From the NCBI GenBank assembly GCA_013697365.1, contig JACCXA010000298.1, positions 1 through 12,293 on the forward strand: a stretch of DNA of 12,293 nt. The letters are read 5' to 3'. Below are positions 1-7,858 of this stretch, piece after piece (the stretch's first letter is position 1; each line of letters starts with the position of its first letter). Under the pieces are notes generated by a model. It was given only the letters and a program-made list of their open reading frames with translations. It did no database searches and was not told the DNA's origin. A program made the translations under genes and the position numbers. Source of the DNA: Chthoniobacterales bacterium. GTDB lineage: Bacteria > Verrucomicrobiota > Verrucomicrobiia > Chthoniobacterales > UBA10450.

Positions 1-3000
1 GATCAAACAAGAAGGTGAAATCCATCGCGGCCAATTCATCGCTTTGGCGGGCCAGGGTCTCGAGGGTGAGAATGCGCTCGCGGGCGCGGGCACTCGCTTC
101 ACGCAGGCACCCCGACCATTCTTCCAGCCAAAGCCGACCCTCAAGTTGCGCGCTGAGCGCCTCGTCCAACGTGGAGATTTCCCGGAGCGAGGGGGCGCCT
201 TCGAGGAGCGCGAGTTTCTCCGCGAGATCCTCCGGGGCCTGGAGAGCGGCGAGATCCGCGCGCGCTAACCAGGGCGCGAGAAAAAGTAGCTCTTCCAAAT
301 GCTCTTCGCAGCTCCGTCGCAGGGTCTCAGCCCATGCTTTCAAGTCCGGCTCCCGATCCGCCAGGGCGGCGGAAATTTGCGCCGTCTCTTGGATGGTCCG
401 CTTCAAGGCCGCGCACGCTGCTCGCAGAGTGGAAGGTTCTTGCCTCAGCTCGAGCTCAAGTCGTGACAGCGCCGCGTGATCCCCTCCCAGTCGTCGCAGA
501 ATTCCCACGGTGTCGCGGAGTCCGGAGAAAATCTGTGGATCGAAAATTTTCTCCTCGGGCAACTCCCTGAGCCCGGCGCCGAGCGTGAGCAGATGTCCGG
601 CGAGATTGCCGCTGTCCACGCTGGAAACATAAAGCGGCAGGAGCGGCTTGAGGGTTCGGGTGTCGTACCAATTATAGAAATGCCCGCGATGCCGTTCCAA
701 GCGCAGCATCGTGGCGAGAGTTCCTTCCGTGCGTTGGATCAATCGGCCTAACGACAGATACCCGAAATCCCGCGCCGCCAGATTGGCCAGCAGCGCCAGC
801 CCGATGTTGGTCGGCGAAGTGCGAGCGGCCACGCCGGTGAAGGGTTCTTCCTGAAAATTATCCGGCGGCAGCCAATTTTCCTGCGCGGTAACGAACGTCT
901 CGAAGAAATGCCAGGTCTTGCGCGCGATGCGGCTTAGAAAGGTCAATTGCTCCGCAGTGAGGTCTGGGGCTGGCGGCGCAAAAGGTTGACTGATCCACCA
1001 GGCAATCCAGGGCGCTGCGAACCACAGCCCGAGGAGCGGAGCGGCCGTCAGCAGTTGCGCCGGCTGCATCTCGGCCAGGAGAATTCCGCCCGTCAGCGCG
1101 ACCGCTGGTGCGGTCCACATCCTGGCGTAAAAGCCGGAGAGATGGGAGTGCGCCTTGTGCGCAACGTCACTCGACGTTTGCCATTCCAAAAGCCGTTTGC
1201 GCGTTACTAACATGCGGAACAGCGTCCGCCCGATCGCATCCAGACTAATGAAGGCATCGTAGGGCAGGAACGCGAGCGTGAGTGAGATCTGCCCGAGATG
1301 ACCCCCGCTCGACGCGCCCATCCCCCGAAGGTGCATGAGCCACGGTAGTTGCTCGGGCTTGCGGATTAGATCAACCAGCGCAGACAACAATCTCGGAACG
1401 ATGATGATCGCGAGGAGGAGCGGCGCTCCCCAACCGTCCAGCGCTGGGGCCACAAGCCACGCTCCGAAGACAAAGAGCAGAAGTGCGATCGGGACAAGAC
1501 TGCGTCGAAGATTGTCGAAGATCTTCCACCACGACAACGCGGAGATCGGATTGGCGATGCGAGGTGAGTCCGCCCCGGTAACCCACGGCAAAAGCCAGCG
1601 AACGATCTGCCAATCACCCCGAATCCACCGGCGCCGCCGGCCGATGTCCACAAGGTAGCGGGAAGGGTGCGCCTCGTAGAGCTTCACGTCGCTCACGAGG
1701 GCGCAGCGTGCATAGACTGACTCCAGCAAGTCGTGGCTTAAGATCCTGTTCTCCGGAAAACGTCCGGCCAGGGCGCGCTCGAAAGAATCGACTTCGTAGA
1801 TTCCTTTTCCAATGAAGGAGCCTTCCTGGAAAAGATCCTGATACACGTCCGAGACGGCGCGCGTGTAAGGATCGATTCCCGCGTCGCCCGCATGAAGCCG
1901 GGCAAACCACGATCGGCTGGCGCTTGGCAGGCTTGCGTCCACACGTGGCTGCAGGAGGCTGTAGCCTTCGGTCACGATCCCGCGCACCGGATCGAATTTT
2001 GGCCGATTTAAAGGATGCGCCATCGTGCCGATGAGCTGTCGGGCCGACTCGCGCGGCAGCTGGGTGTCGGTGTCGAGCGTGATGACGTACTTGATCGAGG
2101 GAAGAACTTCCGTGTCTCCGACGATCTCCGAAAAACATTCCCCGCAGCGGCCGCGCAGGAGAGCGTTGAACTGCATCAGCTTTCCGCGCTTCCGCTCATA
2201 GCCCATCCACAAGCCTTCTCCGGCATTCCATTTGCGCGGTCGGTGGAAGAGGAAAAAGAGAGCCTGCCGGCCGGAAGCGTATCTGCGGTTCAACCTTTCC
2301 ACTCCGGCCCGCGCTCCCTCGATCAGTGCCTTGTCTTCCGGCAGAGCTTCCTCCGCCGCATCGCGCAAGTCGGTCAGCAACGCGAAATGCAGCTGCTCAT
2401 CGCGATTCGCCAGATGATGAATTTCCAGGTTCTCGAGCAGTGCGTCGAGGCCTTCCGCACTGGTCAGAAGGGTCGGGATGACCACGATGGTGCGGCTCTC
2501 CGGCGCGATACCGGAGGAATAATCCAGGCGCGGAAGAAGGCGCGGAGAAACCAGCAGAGTGGAGAGCCAGTTCAGCAATGAGACCGCAAGTTGGCTCACG
2601 CCCAGTGCAAAAGTGACCGTGCAAAAAATCAGTCCCCATTCCTGCACATCGAGCGCCTGGGCCTGTCGCATAAACGCGAACGTGGCCAGGAACGTGATCA
2701 GAAAAATCCCGCCGACGTAAAACATGAACGGCAGACGACGAATGCTTCGCTCGAAGATGGATTTCAAGGGCCGTCGAACGTTCGCCGCGCGCTCCAAAAG
2801 GGGCCGGCCTTTGTCGACCAGGTAATAGCCGACATGCGCAGTCCGATCCTCGCGCTCCTTTTGCCGGGCGCTTTCCGCCGCAAGCTCGACCGCCTTTTGC
2901 GCTACCTCCTTTTCCGAGAGCGGACTTTGCCGGGCGAGCGCCTCGACCGCATGGCGATAGCGATCGCGGGTCGCGAAGTCCATGTCGCCGTAAACGTCTG

Positions 3001-3970
3001 CCGGGTCCCCTCGCAATGTCTGCTCAACCAGACTCAGAGTTTCCAGGAACTCCTTCCAATTGATCGCGCCTAACGAACGCAAACTCGCAATGCTGTGACT
3101 GACCGAGACCTGATCGGAGGCCTGGCTCTGGCTCTCCTGATGCACGAGCTGCTCGATCGAGAGCCCTTGCTCGACCAGTCGCTGTTCGAGCCAGCCCCGC
3201 GCCAGGTGCAAGATCGGATTTAAGCGCGAGAGCCGCTGGCAGAATTCCGCGACAAACGAGCTCGACAAGGGGAGATCGGACTGGGCCATCTCCGCCACCA
3301 CAACGACCAGGCGGGACGGATTCTTCTCCGCCATGTCCTGCAAACGGTCCACCCACTCGTTCGCGAGATTGCGATCATGCCGGGCGCTCGTCAGGCTGGT
3401 CGTGACCCGCTGGAGATTCTCGATCAACCCCAGCCGCAGCATAATCGGGATGGCCCAGAGCTCGCCGAGTTTCAAGGCAGACACCGTCTGGTAGGCAGCG
3501 ACGAAGGCAGTGAGCGAGGCGGCGTCGATCTCCGCGTCCACATGCGAGATCAGCTCGAGCACGATGTCATAAACGCGCAGGTGTCCGGCGGACGGACCAT
3601 TAGTGAGGCGGGGCAGTTCTCGGCTGTATTCCTGCGGCAGATGCCGGCGAGCCATCTGGACCTGCTCTTCGATCAGGTAAAAATTATCGAGGAGCCATTC
3701 CGCTGCGGGCGTCACGCGCCGGCTTTGATCCACCTCGAGGGTCGCGTGATTGAAGGTCTTTAAGACCTTCTCGTTGTGATCGAGCCGAGCAAGCAGCCGG
3801 TTGGACCCGCGCGCTGTCACGACTTGGTGGCGCGCCGCGATCGCCTCGGCATGGCGCGTGAGTTGTTCGACGCCAAACAACTCGGCTCGCAAAGGCAACT
3901 CCGCCGAGCGTGGATGCCGAGGCTTCGGCCTCGCCAACGACGTTCCAAAGCGCAGCGATCTGGTTAGCAT
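1..3970 (-). CDS. Cyclic beta-1,2-glucan synthase-like protein (NdvB/ChvB type, GT84), N-terminal 1,323 codons, truncated by window edge
   Basis: Translating the minus strand from ATG at 3970-3968 gives one uninterrupted frame to the left edge; an in-frame TAA at 3991-3989 bounds it upstream. Residues 1 to about 410 are a soluble helical region. Two membrane segments follow (about 413-436 and 446-468), then a glycosyltransferase domain with DTDTQLPR (DxD at D633/D635), SHDLLE (D747) and QIVRW (QxxRW, 788-792). More membrane segments lie at about 824-995. A glycoamylase-like region contains TSPTNIGLALLANLA (from about 1049), FYNWYDTRTLKPL and YVSSVDSGNLAGHL; the last visible residues are AAMDFTFLFD. 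These match the rhizobial NdvB/ChvB family, about 2,800 residues long, whose N-terminal half polymerises UDP-glucose at the inner membrane and whose C-terminal GH94 part controls chain length; that part would lie outside. In rhizobia the product is a periplasmic osmoregulatory glucan. Its role in this organism is inferred. No good ribosome binding site precedes the ATG. Confidence 0.92.
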   Translation of the reverse strand, partial: MLTRSLRFGTSLARPKPRHPRSAELPLRAELFGVEQLTRHAEAIAARHQVVTARGSNRLLARLDHNEKVLKTFNHATLEVDQSRRVTPAAEWLLDNFYLIEEQVQMARRHLPQEYSRELPRLTNGPSAGHLRVYDIVLELISHVDAEIDAASLTAFVAAYQTVSALKLGELWAIPIMLRLGLIENLQRVTTSLTSARHDRNLANEWVDRLQDMAEKNPSRLVVVVAEMAQSDLPLSSSFVAEFCQRLSRLNPILHLARGWLEQRLVEQGLSIEQLVHQESQSQASDQVSVSHSIASLRSLGAINWKEFLETLSLVEQTLRGDPADVYGDMDFATRDRYRHAVEALARQSPLSEKEVAQKAVELAAESARQKEREDRTAHVGYYLVDKGRPLLERAANVRRPLKSIFERSIRRLPFMFYVGGIFLITFLATFAFMRQAQALDVQEWGLIFCTVTFALGVSQLAVSLLNWLSTLLVSPRLLPRLDYSSGIAPESRTIVVIPTLLTSAEGLDALLENLEIHHLANRDEQLHFALLTDLRDAAEEALPEDKALIEGARAGVERLNRRYASGRQALFFLFHRPRKWNAGEGLWMGYERKRGKLMQFNALLRGRCGECFSEIVGDTEVLPSIKYVITLDTDTQLPRESARQLIGTMAHPLNRPKFDPVRGIVTEGYSLLQPRVDASLPSASRSWFARLHAGDAGIDPYTRAVSDVYQDLFQEGSFIGKGIYEVDSFERALAGRFPENRILSHDLLESVYARCALVSDVKLYEAHPSRYLVDIGRRRRWIRGDWQIVRWLLPWVTGADSPRIANPISALSWWKIFDNLRRSLVPIALLLFVFGAWLVAPALDGWGAPLLLAIIIVPRLLSALVDLIRKPEQLPWLMHLRGMGASSGGHLGQISLTLAFLPYDAFISLDAIGRTLFRMLVTRKRLLEWQTSSDVAHKAHSHLSGFYARMWTAPAVALTGGILLAEMQPAQLLTAAPLLGLWFAAPWIAWWISQPFAPPAPDLTAEQLTFLSRIARKTWHFFETFVTAQENWLPPDNFQEEPFTGVAARTSPTNIGLALLANLAARDFGYLSLGRLIQRTEGTLATMLRLERHRGHFYNWYDTRTLKPLLPLYVSSVDSGNLAGHLLTLGAGLRELPEEKIFDPQIFSGLRDTVGILRRLGGDHAALSRLELELRQEPSTLRAACAALKRTIQETAQISAALADREPDLKAWAETLRRSCEEHLEELLFLAPWLARADLAALQAPEDLAEKLALLEGAPSLREISTLDEALSAQLEGRLWLEEWSGCLREASARARERILTLETLARQSDELAAMDFTFLFD

Positions 3971-4249
3971 TCTGTTATGAATCGTCGCTTATCGGCGGGG
4001 CATCCAAATTATTTCACGCGCGCGCAGTAGTCGTCGCCGTGAGTGGAGCGCGAAACTTGGAGCGGCGTGCGGCCTCGTCAGCATCTCGCAGAAGTTGATC
4101 TTGAAAAGTTTTCCGCTGTCTATTCGAAGTCGACAGCCCTCCGCTTGCCTCCGGGAGATACGGCGCGGCTCGCCTCGGACACGCCTTGGGCACATGATGT
4201 GCACCAATATTGCTTCATGGGAGAATCTCCTGATTGCTGTGCACCATCG
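3971..4249. promoter_or_regulatory. Divergent intergenic region between the glucan synthase and the NRPS operon
   Basis: These 279 bp separate two divergently read genes, so promoters for both should lie here. I could not find a convincing -35/-10 pair on either strand. The most AT-rich stretches are around 4003-4014 and 4095-4124. Near the operon start are two TGTGCACCA repeats (listed separately) and a short dyad, GGAGA-A-TCTCC, at 4220-4230. The plus-strand frame of the ligase gene stays open through much of this region, from a GTG at 4043 and an ATG at 4217. The encoded residues before 4250 look unlike any ligase N-terminus, so I treat the region as non-coding. Confidence 0.5.
4198..4246. 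repeat. Paired TGTGCACCA direct repeats upstream of the NRPS operon
   Basis: The 9-bp sequence TGTGCACCA occurs at 4198-4206 and again at 4238-4246, 40 bp apart start to start. Each copy contains the palindrome GTGCAC. ATTGCT also occurs twice between them (4209-4214 and 4233-4238). The second copy ends four bases before the chosen ATG at 4250. A repressor or activator binding as paired dimers is possible; chance repetition is also possible in a stretch this short. No regulator gene is visible in the window. Confidence 0.4.
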
Positions 4250-6154
4250 ATGAGCGCCCAAAAGTTAACTCCAAACACCCTCTGCAAAACGGCGGGGGCT
4301 GATTCCATTCTGCAGATACTTGGCCGGTCGAAGGACGCGGATCCCGATAAAGCCGCACTCTTGGCCCCGGGGCGCACGGTGCTGACTCGTGGAGCGCTTT
4401 GGGCGCAGTTCCATTACGTGGGTCATGCACTGGTGAAAGCTGGGATCCGCCGCGGCGATCGGGTGGCGGTCGTCCTTCCTGATGGGCCTGAACTCGCGGT
4501 GGCGTTTCTGACGGTCTCCTGTTGCGCAACCTTTGCTCCGCTCAACCCGGCGTATCGAACGGAAGACTTCGACTTTTACCTCGGCGACTTGAAGGCAAAG
4601 GCAGTGATTTTGCCGGCAGGGGAGGATTGTCCGGCCCGTGCCGTGGCTGAAAAACGCGGGATTCCGATCTTCGAGCTGACGACGGATGCAAAGGCGCCCG
4701 CGGGTCAGTTTGTATTGAATTCTGAGCCCCAGGTTCCCTCGTGGGACGAGACCGGCTTTGCCGGCCCGGATGATGTTGCCCTGGTTCTTCACACTTCGGG
4801 AACAACTTCGCGTCCGAAGATGGTCCCCTTGACGCAGCGCAATTTGTGCTGCTCAGCCCGGAACATCGCCACTGCCCTTGCGCTCACTCCGGATGATCGC
4901 GGGCTCTGCGTGATGCCATTGTTTCATATTCACGGACTGATCGGCGCCTTGCTCTCGTCGGTCGTGGCGGGCGCGAGCGTGATGTGTGCGCCAGGCTTTT
5001 CCGCCGATCACTTTTTTGCATGGCTGGATGAATTCAAGCCGTCCTGGTTCACCGCCGTGCCCACCATGCATCAGGCAATTATCGCCTCTGCGGCGAAGCA
5101 TGCGGCGACCATCAGAAGGAATCCGATGCGTCTGGTCAGATCATCCTCCGCGGCGCTTCCCGTGCCGCTCCTGCTTCAGCTCGAGGAAGCGTTCGGCGTG
5201 CCGGTCATCGAGTCTTATGGCATGACGGAAGCCTCTCATCAGATGACGAGCAATCCTTTGCCTCCGCGCGCGCGCAAGCCTGGCTCGGTCGGTTTGGCAG
5301 CGGGTCCTGAAGTGGCAATCATGGATGAGGCAGGACAATTTCTGGCCGCGGGCACGACAGGCGAAGTCGCGATCCGGGGGCCCAATGTGACCCACGGCTA
5401 CGACAATGATCCAGCCGCCAACGCAAGAGCGTTCACCAATGGATGGCTGCGGACGGGCGATCAAGGGCACCTGGATGTGGACGGTTACCTGTTCATCACC
5501 GGCCGGCTGAAGGAAATAATCAATCGGGGCGGAGAGAAGGTCGCGCCGCAGGAAATTGATGGGGTATTGCTGACCCATCCTTCGGTGCAGCAGGCGGTGG
5601 CGTTTGCCGTGCCGCACCCGTCTCTCGGCGAAGATGTCTATGCGGCGGTGGTGTTGCACACGGGTTTGCCGGTCGCCGAAACCGCGCTGCGAGAGTTTGC
5701 GCTCGCGCGATTGCTCCCCGCGAAAGTTCCGACGCGCATCGTGGTGGTAAACGAGATACCGCGGGGGCCGACAGGGAAAATTCAGCGCAAAAAGATGGCC
5801 GCGCATCTCGCGCCGGCACTCGCCACGGCCTATGAGGCTCCCGCCTCCAAGACCGAGACCCTCATCGCGAAGACGATCGAAACCGTGCTCGGTCGATCCC
5901 AGGTGGGCAGGAATGATAACTTCTTTGCGCTTGGCGGGGATTCCCTGCGCGCCGTCCAGGTCATGGCCCGGCTCCGGCCAGCCCTCGCGATCGAGATTCC
6001 TGTCTTCCTGCTTTTCCAATATCCCACCCCGGCCGTGCTCGCGCTCGAACTCGAGCGACGGATCGAAGAAGTCGATCTTGCAGCGCTCGCCGCGGAGCTG
6101 GAAAAACTCTCGCCCGAGGAAATCGACCGGCTCCTGGGTGATCCGATCCGATGA
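4250..6154 (+). CDS. Oxalyl-CoA synthetase-like adenylation enzyme fused to a carrier protein (A-T didomain)
   Basis: This 634-residue protein should activate a carboxylic acid as acyl-AMP and load it on its own carrier domain. Adenylation motifs: HTSGTTSRPKM (from H181), ESYGMTEASH (Y323-H330), WLRTGDQG, GRLKEIINRGGEK, and PTGKIQRKK with catalytic Lys K510. The overall sequence resembles plant AAE3 and yeast Pcs60 oxalate-CoA ligases more than amino-acid A domains (LNPAYRTEDF, SNPLPPRARKPGSVG, IRGPNVTHGY). The Ser of RSSSA (298-300) and the His of TEASH (330) correspond to positions I recall as oxalate contacts in AAE3, so oxalate is the likeliest substrate. A carrier domain follows (about 535-605), with FFALGGDSL and phosphopantetheine Ser565. 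The C-terminus ends in an LSPEE helix. AAE3 and Pcs60 lack a carrier domain, so this fusion points to biosynthesis. I chose the ATG at 4250 because ligase homology starts soon after; 4217 is an alternative. The stop overlaps the next start by 4 nt. Confidence 0.92.
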   Translation: MSAQKLTPNTLCKTAGADSILQILGRSKDADPDKAALLAPGRTVLTRGALWAQFHYVGHALVKAGIRRGDRVAVVLPDGPELAVAFLTVSCCATFAPLNPAYRTEDFDFYLGDLKAKAVILPAGEDCPARAVAEKRGIPIFELTTDAKAPAGQFVLNSEPQVPSWDETGFAGPDDVALVLHTSGTTSRPKMVPLTQRNLCCSARNIATALALTPDDRGLCVMPLFHIHGLIGALLSSVVAGASVMCAPGFSADHFFAWLDEFKPSWFTAVPTMHQAIIASAAKHAATIRRNPMRLVRSSSAALPVPLLLQLEEAFGVPVIESYGMTEASHQMTSNPLPPRARKPGSVGLAAGPEVAIMDEAGQFLAAGTTGEVAIRGPNVTHGYDNDPAANARAFTNGWLRTGDQGHLDVDGYLFITGRLKEIINRGGEKVAPQEIDGVLLTHPSVQQAVAFAVPHPSLGEDVYAAVVLHTGLPVAETALREFALARLLPAKVPTRIVVVNEIPRGPTGKIQRKKMAAHLAPALATAYEAPASKTETLIAKTIETVLGRSQVGRNDNFFALGGDSLRAVQVMARLRPALAIEIPVFLLFQYPTPAVLALELERRIEEVDLAALAAELEKLSPEEIDRLLGDPIR

Positions 6155-7857
6155 GAGGCACCCTCCTCGAGCGGTTGAAAGCTCTACCGCCGGAGAAACT
6201 GGCTCAGCTCAAACACGAGACGGCCTCCGAATCAGTTTCGGGGCACGCCCTCCTGGCAGAGGCGTTGCAAGGTTGCGGCATCAAGCGCGTGTATGGCGTC
6301 AGTGGCACACCCGTGGACCAGATCTTCGCGGAATGCGCGGCGCGTGGCATCCGGCCTCTCTCGACTGTGACGCAACAGGCGGCAGTTCTAATGGCCGCGG
6401 CGGGGAATTATCTCGCGGGCCGTTTGGAAGCCGCGGTGGTGGTTTCATCCGGACCTGGTGTGACCAACACCGTGACCGGAGTTCTTGTCGCACGGGAAAA
6501 TGGCTGGCCTGTCCTCGTCGTGGGCGGTCGAAGAGCCCTCCTCCACGAAGGCATCGGCTACTTCCAGCAGCTGGACGCCGTGCCCATCCTGGGGCCGGTC
6601 ACGAAAATGGCCATGACGATCACGAAGACATCCGCGATCAGGAACGACGTAGCTCACGCCGTCGCGACCGCGACCGCGTCGCGCCGCGGTCCCGTCTACC
6701 TCGATCTGCCGGAAGATATCCTGGAAGGCCGCGCGGCCAGAGATGAAGCCTCCTTGCCGAAACCCATTCTGGAGTCAGAAATCGATCGAGAGAAAGTCGG
6801 CGAAGCTGGGCGCATCATCGCCCGGGCGAAACGACCGTTATTGATCCTGGGCGAAGATATTCGCTGGTCGTTCCTGGCCGAGTCACTGCGCGAGCTGGTC
6901 GACGAATTTGGAATTCCATTCATCACCTCGCCGATGGGGCGAGGCTTCTTGTCCGATAATCATCCGCTTTGCGCCAACGAATTTCGGCGTTCGATTCAAG
7001 GCGAGGCGGATGTGGTGGTGCTGGCAGGAGCGTGGTTCGACTGGCGGTTCCGGTTCGGCACAACGTTGGGCGCGGGCGCGCGGGTCATTCATGCCGATGC
7101 CGACCCTGCTACGCTGGGCAAGAACGTGGCCGGCGCTCTGACCATTCTGGGGGAACCGGGCGAATTCCTAACGCATCTGGCGGAGGCGCTCCTCCCATCG
7201 ATGGGGCGTGACCGTTTTGCCGACTGGCACGAGTCACTAGGCCAGAGGCGCCGCGCGTTTCGCAGCTCTCAAGCGGCCTGGCTTCAGCAAAAAAGGAGCC
7301 CGATGTTGCCGCAAGAGCTTTACCTTTCGCTGCGAGATGTTCTCCCGTCGGACGCCATCATCGCAGTGGAAGGCAATATCTCTCTGGCGGCGGCGCAAAA
7401 AATTCTTCAGGCCAGCCGGCCTGCTTCCTGGCTGGACCCGGGACGGAATGGAATTATCGGCGCGGCCATCCCCTTCGCGATGGGTGCGAAGCTCGCCTGT
7501 CCGGACCGGACCGTCGTTGCATTATGCAGCGATACCGGCTTCGGGATGAGCGCGATGGACCTGGAGGCAGCGGTCCGCCATCACATTCCGATCATTGTCG
7601 TCATTGCAAACAACGACGGGAACAGCGGTTCCGTGCGGCAAAAGAATTTCTTCCCGGCCGATTACCCGGAAAGATTTACCGAATTTCTGCCGGGCCTGAG
7701 ATATGAGCGCATCATGGCGCTGTTCGGTGGGCACGCGGAATACATCACGGAAGCCGCGGAAATTCGGCCGGCCTTCGAGCGCGCCCTCGCGGCTGCTGTT
7801 CCAGCCTGTCTGAATGTCCAACTTGATTCGCGCGCGCCTCACTCCGGCTTTTGGTAA
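6151..7857 (+). CDS. ThDP-dependent oxalyl-CoA decarboxylase / 2-hydroxyacyl-CoA lyase-like enzyme with an altered active site
   Basis: This 568-residue protein has the three-domain ThDP fold: PYR (about 28-190), central (about 210-345) and PP (about 380-555). Family features include YGVSGTP, SSGPGVTNT, GYFQQLDAV, PMGRGFLSDNHPL, GAWFDWRFRFG, GIIGAAIPFAMGA, and a ThDP/Mg motif SDTGF (D461) with NN (487-488). The middle domain and PMG motif place it with oxalyl-CoA decarboxylase (Oxc) and 2-hydroxyacyl-CoA lyase (HACL), not acetolactate synthase. Oddities: the conserved catalytic Glu (HEQ or NEQ in relatives) is Gln75 (CAA, 6373-6375); Oxc Tyr-Glu at the next active-site patch is Phe-Gln, as in HACL; the CoA-lid tail after ACLNVQLD is cut short; and a ~23-residue Leu-rich helix precedes the fold. 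The ATGA overlap with the upstream A-T gene and the NRPS 1 nt downstream suggest it modifies a carrier-bound acyl group. The actual reaction (decarboxylation, carboligation or none) is not established. Confidence 0.92.
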   Translation: MRGTLLERLKALPPEKLAQLKHETASESVSGHALLAEALQGCGIKRVYGVSGTPVDQIFAECAARGIRPLSTVTQQAAVLMAAAGNYLAGRLEAAVVVSSGPGVTNTVTGVLVARENGWPVLVVGGRRALLHEGIGYFQQLDAVPILGPVTKMAMTITKTSAIRNDVAHAVATATASRRGPVYLDLPEDILEGRAARDEASLPKPILESEIDREKVGEAGRIIARAKRPLLILGEDIRWSFLAESLRELVDEFGIPFITSPMGRGFLSDNHPLCANEFRRSIQGEADVVVLAGAWFDWRFRFGTTLGAGARVIHADADPATLGKNVAGALTILGEPGEFLTHLAEALLPSMGRDRFADWHESLGQRRRAFRSSQAAWLQQKRSPMLPQELYLSLRDVLPSDAIIAVEGNISLAAAQKILQASRPASWLDPGRNGIIGAAIPFAMGAKLACPDRTVVALCSDTGFGMSAMDLEAAVRHHIPIIVVIANNDGNSGSVRQKNFFPADYPERFTEFLPGLRYERIMALFGGHAEYITEAAEIRPAFERALAAAVPACLNVQLDSRAPHSGFW

Positions 7858-7858
7858 A

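Noticed and set aside
15..3967. Numerous plus-strand ORFs of 60-190 codons across the left third
   Set aside because: All overlap the single open minus-strand frame of the glucan synthase, whose motifs are clear; the plus-strand products are low-complexity Arg/Ser/Ala sequences.
4043..4249. N-terminal extension of the A-T gene from GTG 4043
   Set aside because: The extra residues show no ligase homology; the family N-terminus is satisfied by ATG 4250, and the extension would fill the divergent promoter region.
5141..6019. Long minus-strand ORF (292 codons) opposite the A-T gene
   Set aside because: It lies entirely antisense to well-supported adenylation and carrier motifs, has no recognisable domain, and reads as a GC-rich shadow rich in Arg and His.
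4250..7857. Plain oxalate-degradation pair (oxalyl-CoA synthetase plus oxalyl-CoA decarboxylase)
   Set aside because: The fused carrier domain, tight coupling to an NRPS, Gln in place of catalytic Glu and shortened lid all argue against a simple CoA-based catabolic role.
6151..7857. Annotation as acetolactate synthase large subunit
   Set aside because: The middle-domain motifs (PMGRGFLSDNHPL, GAWFDWRFRFG) match the Oxc/HACL branch, and no regulatory subunit gene is nearby.
7814..7858. Earlier NRPS start at ATG 7814
   Set aside because: It would overlap the ThDP gene by 44 nt and add 15 unremarkable residues; ATG 7859, one base after the stop, is the simpler choice.
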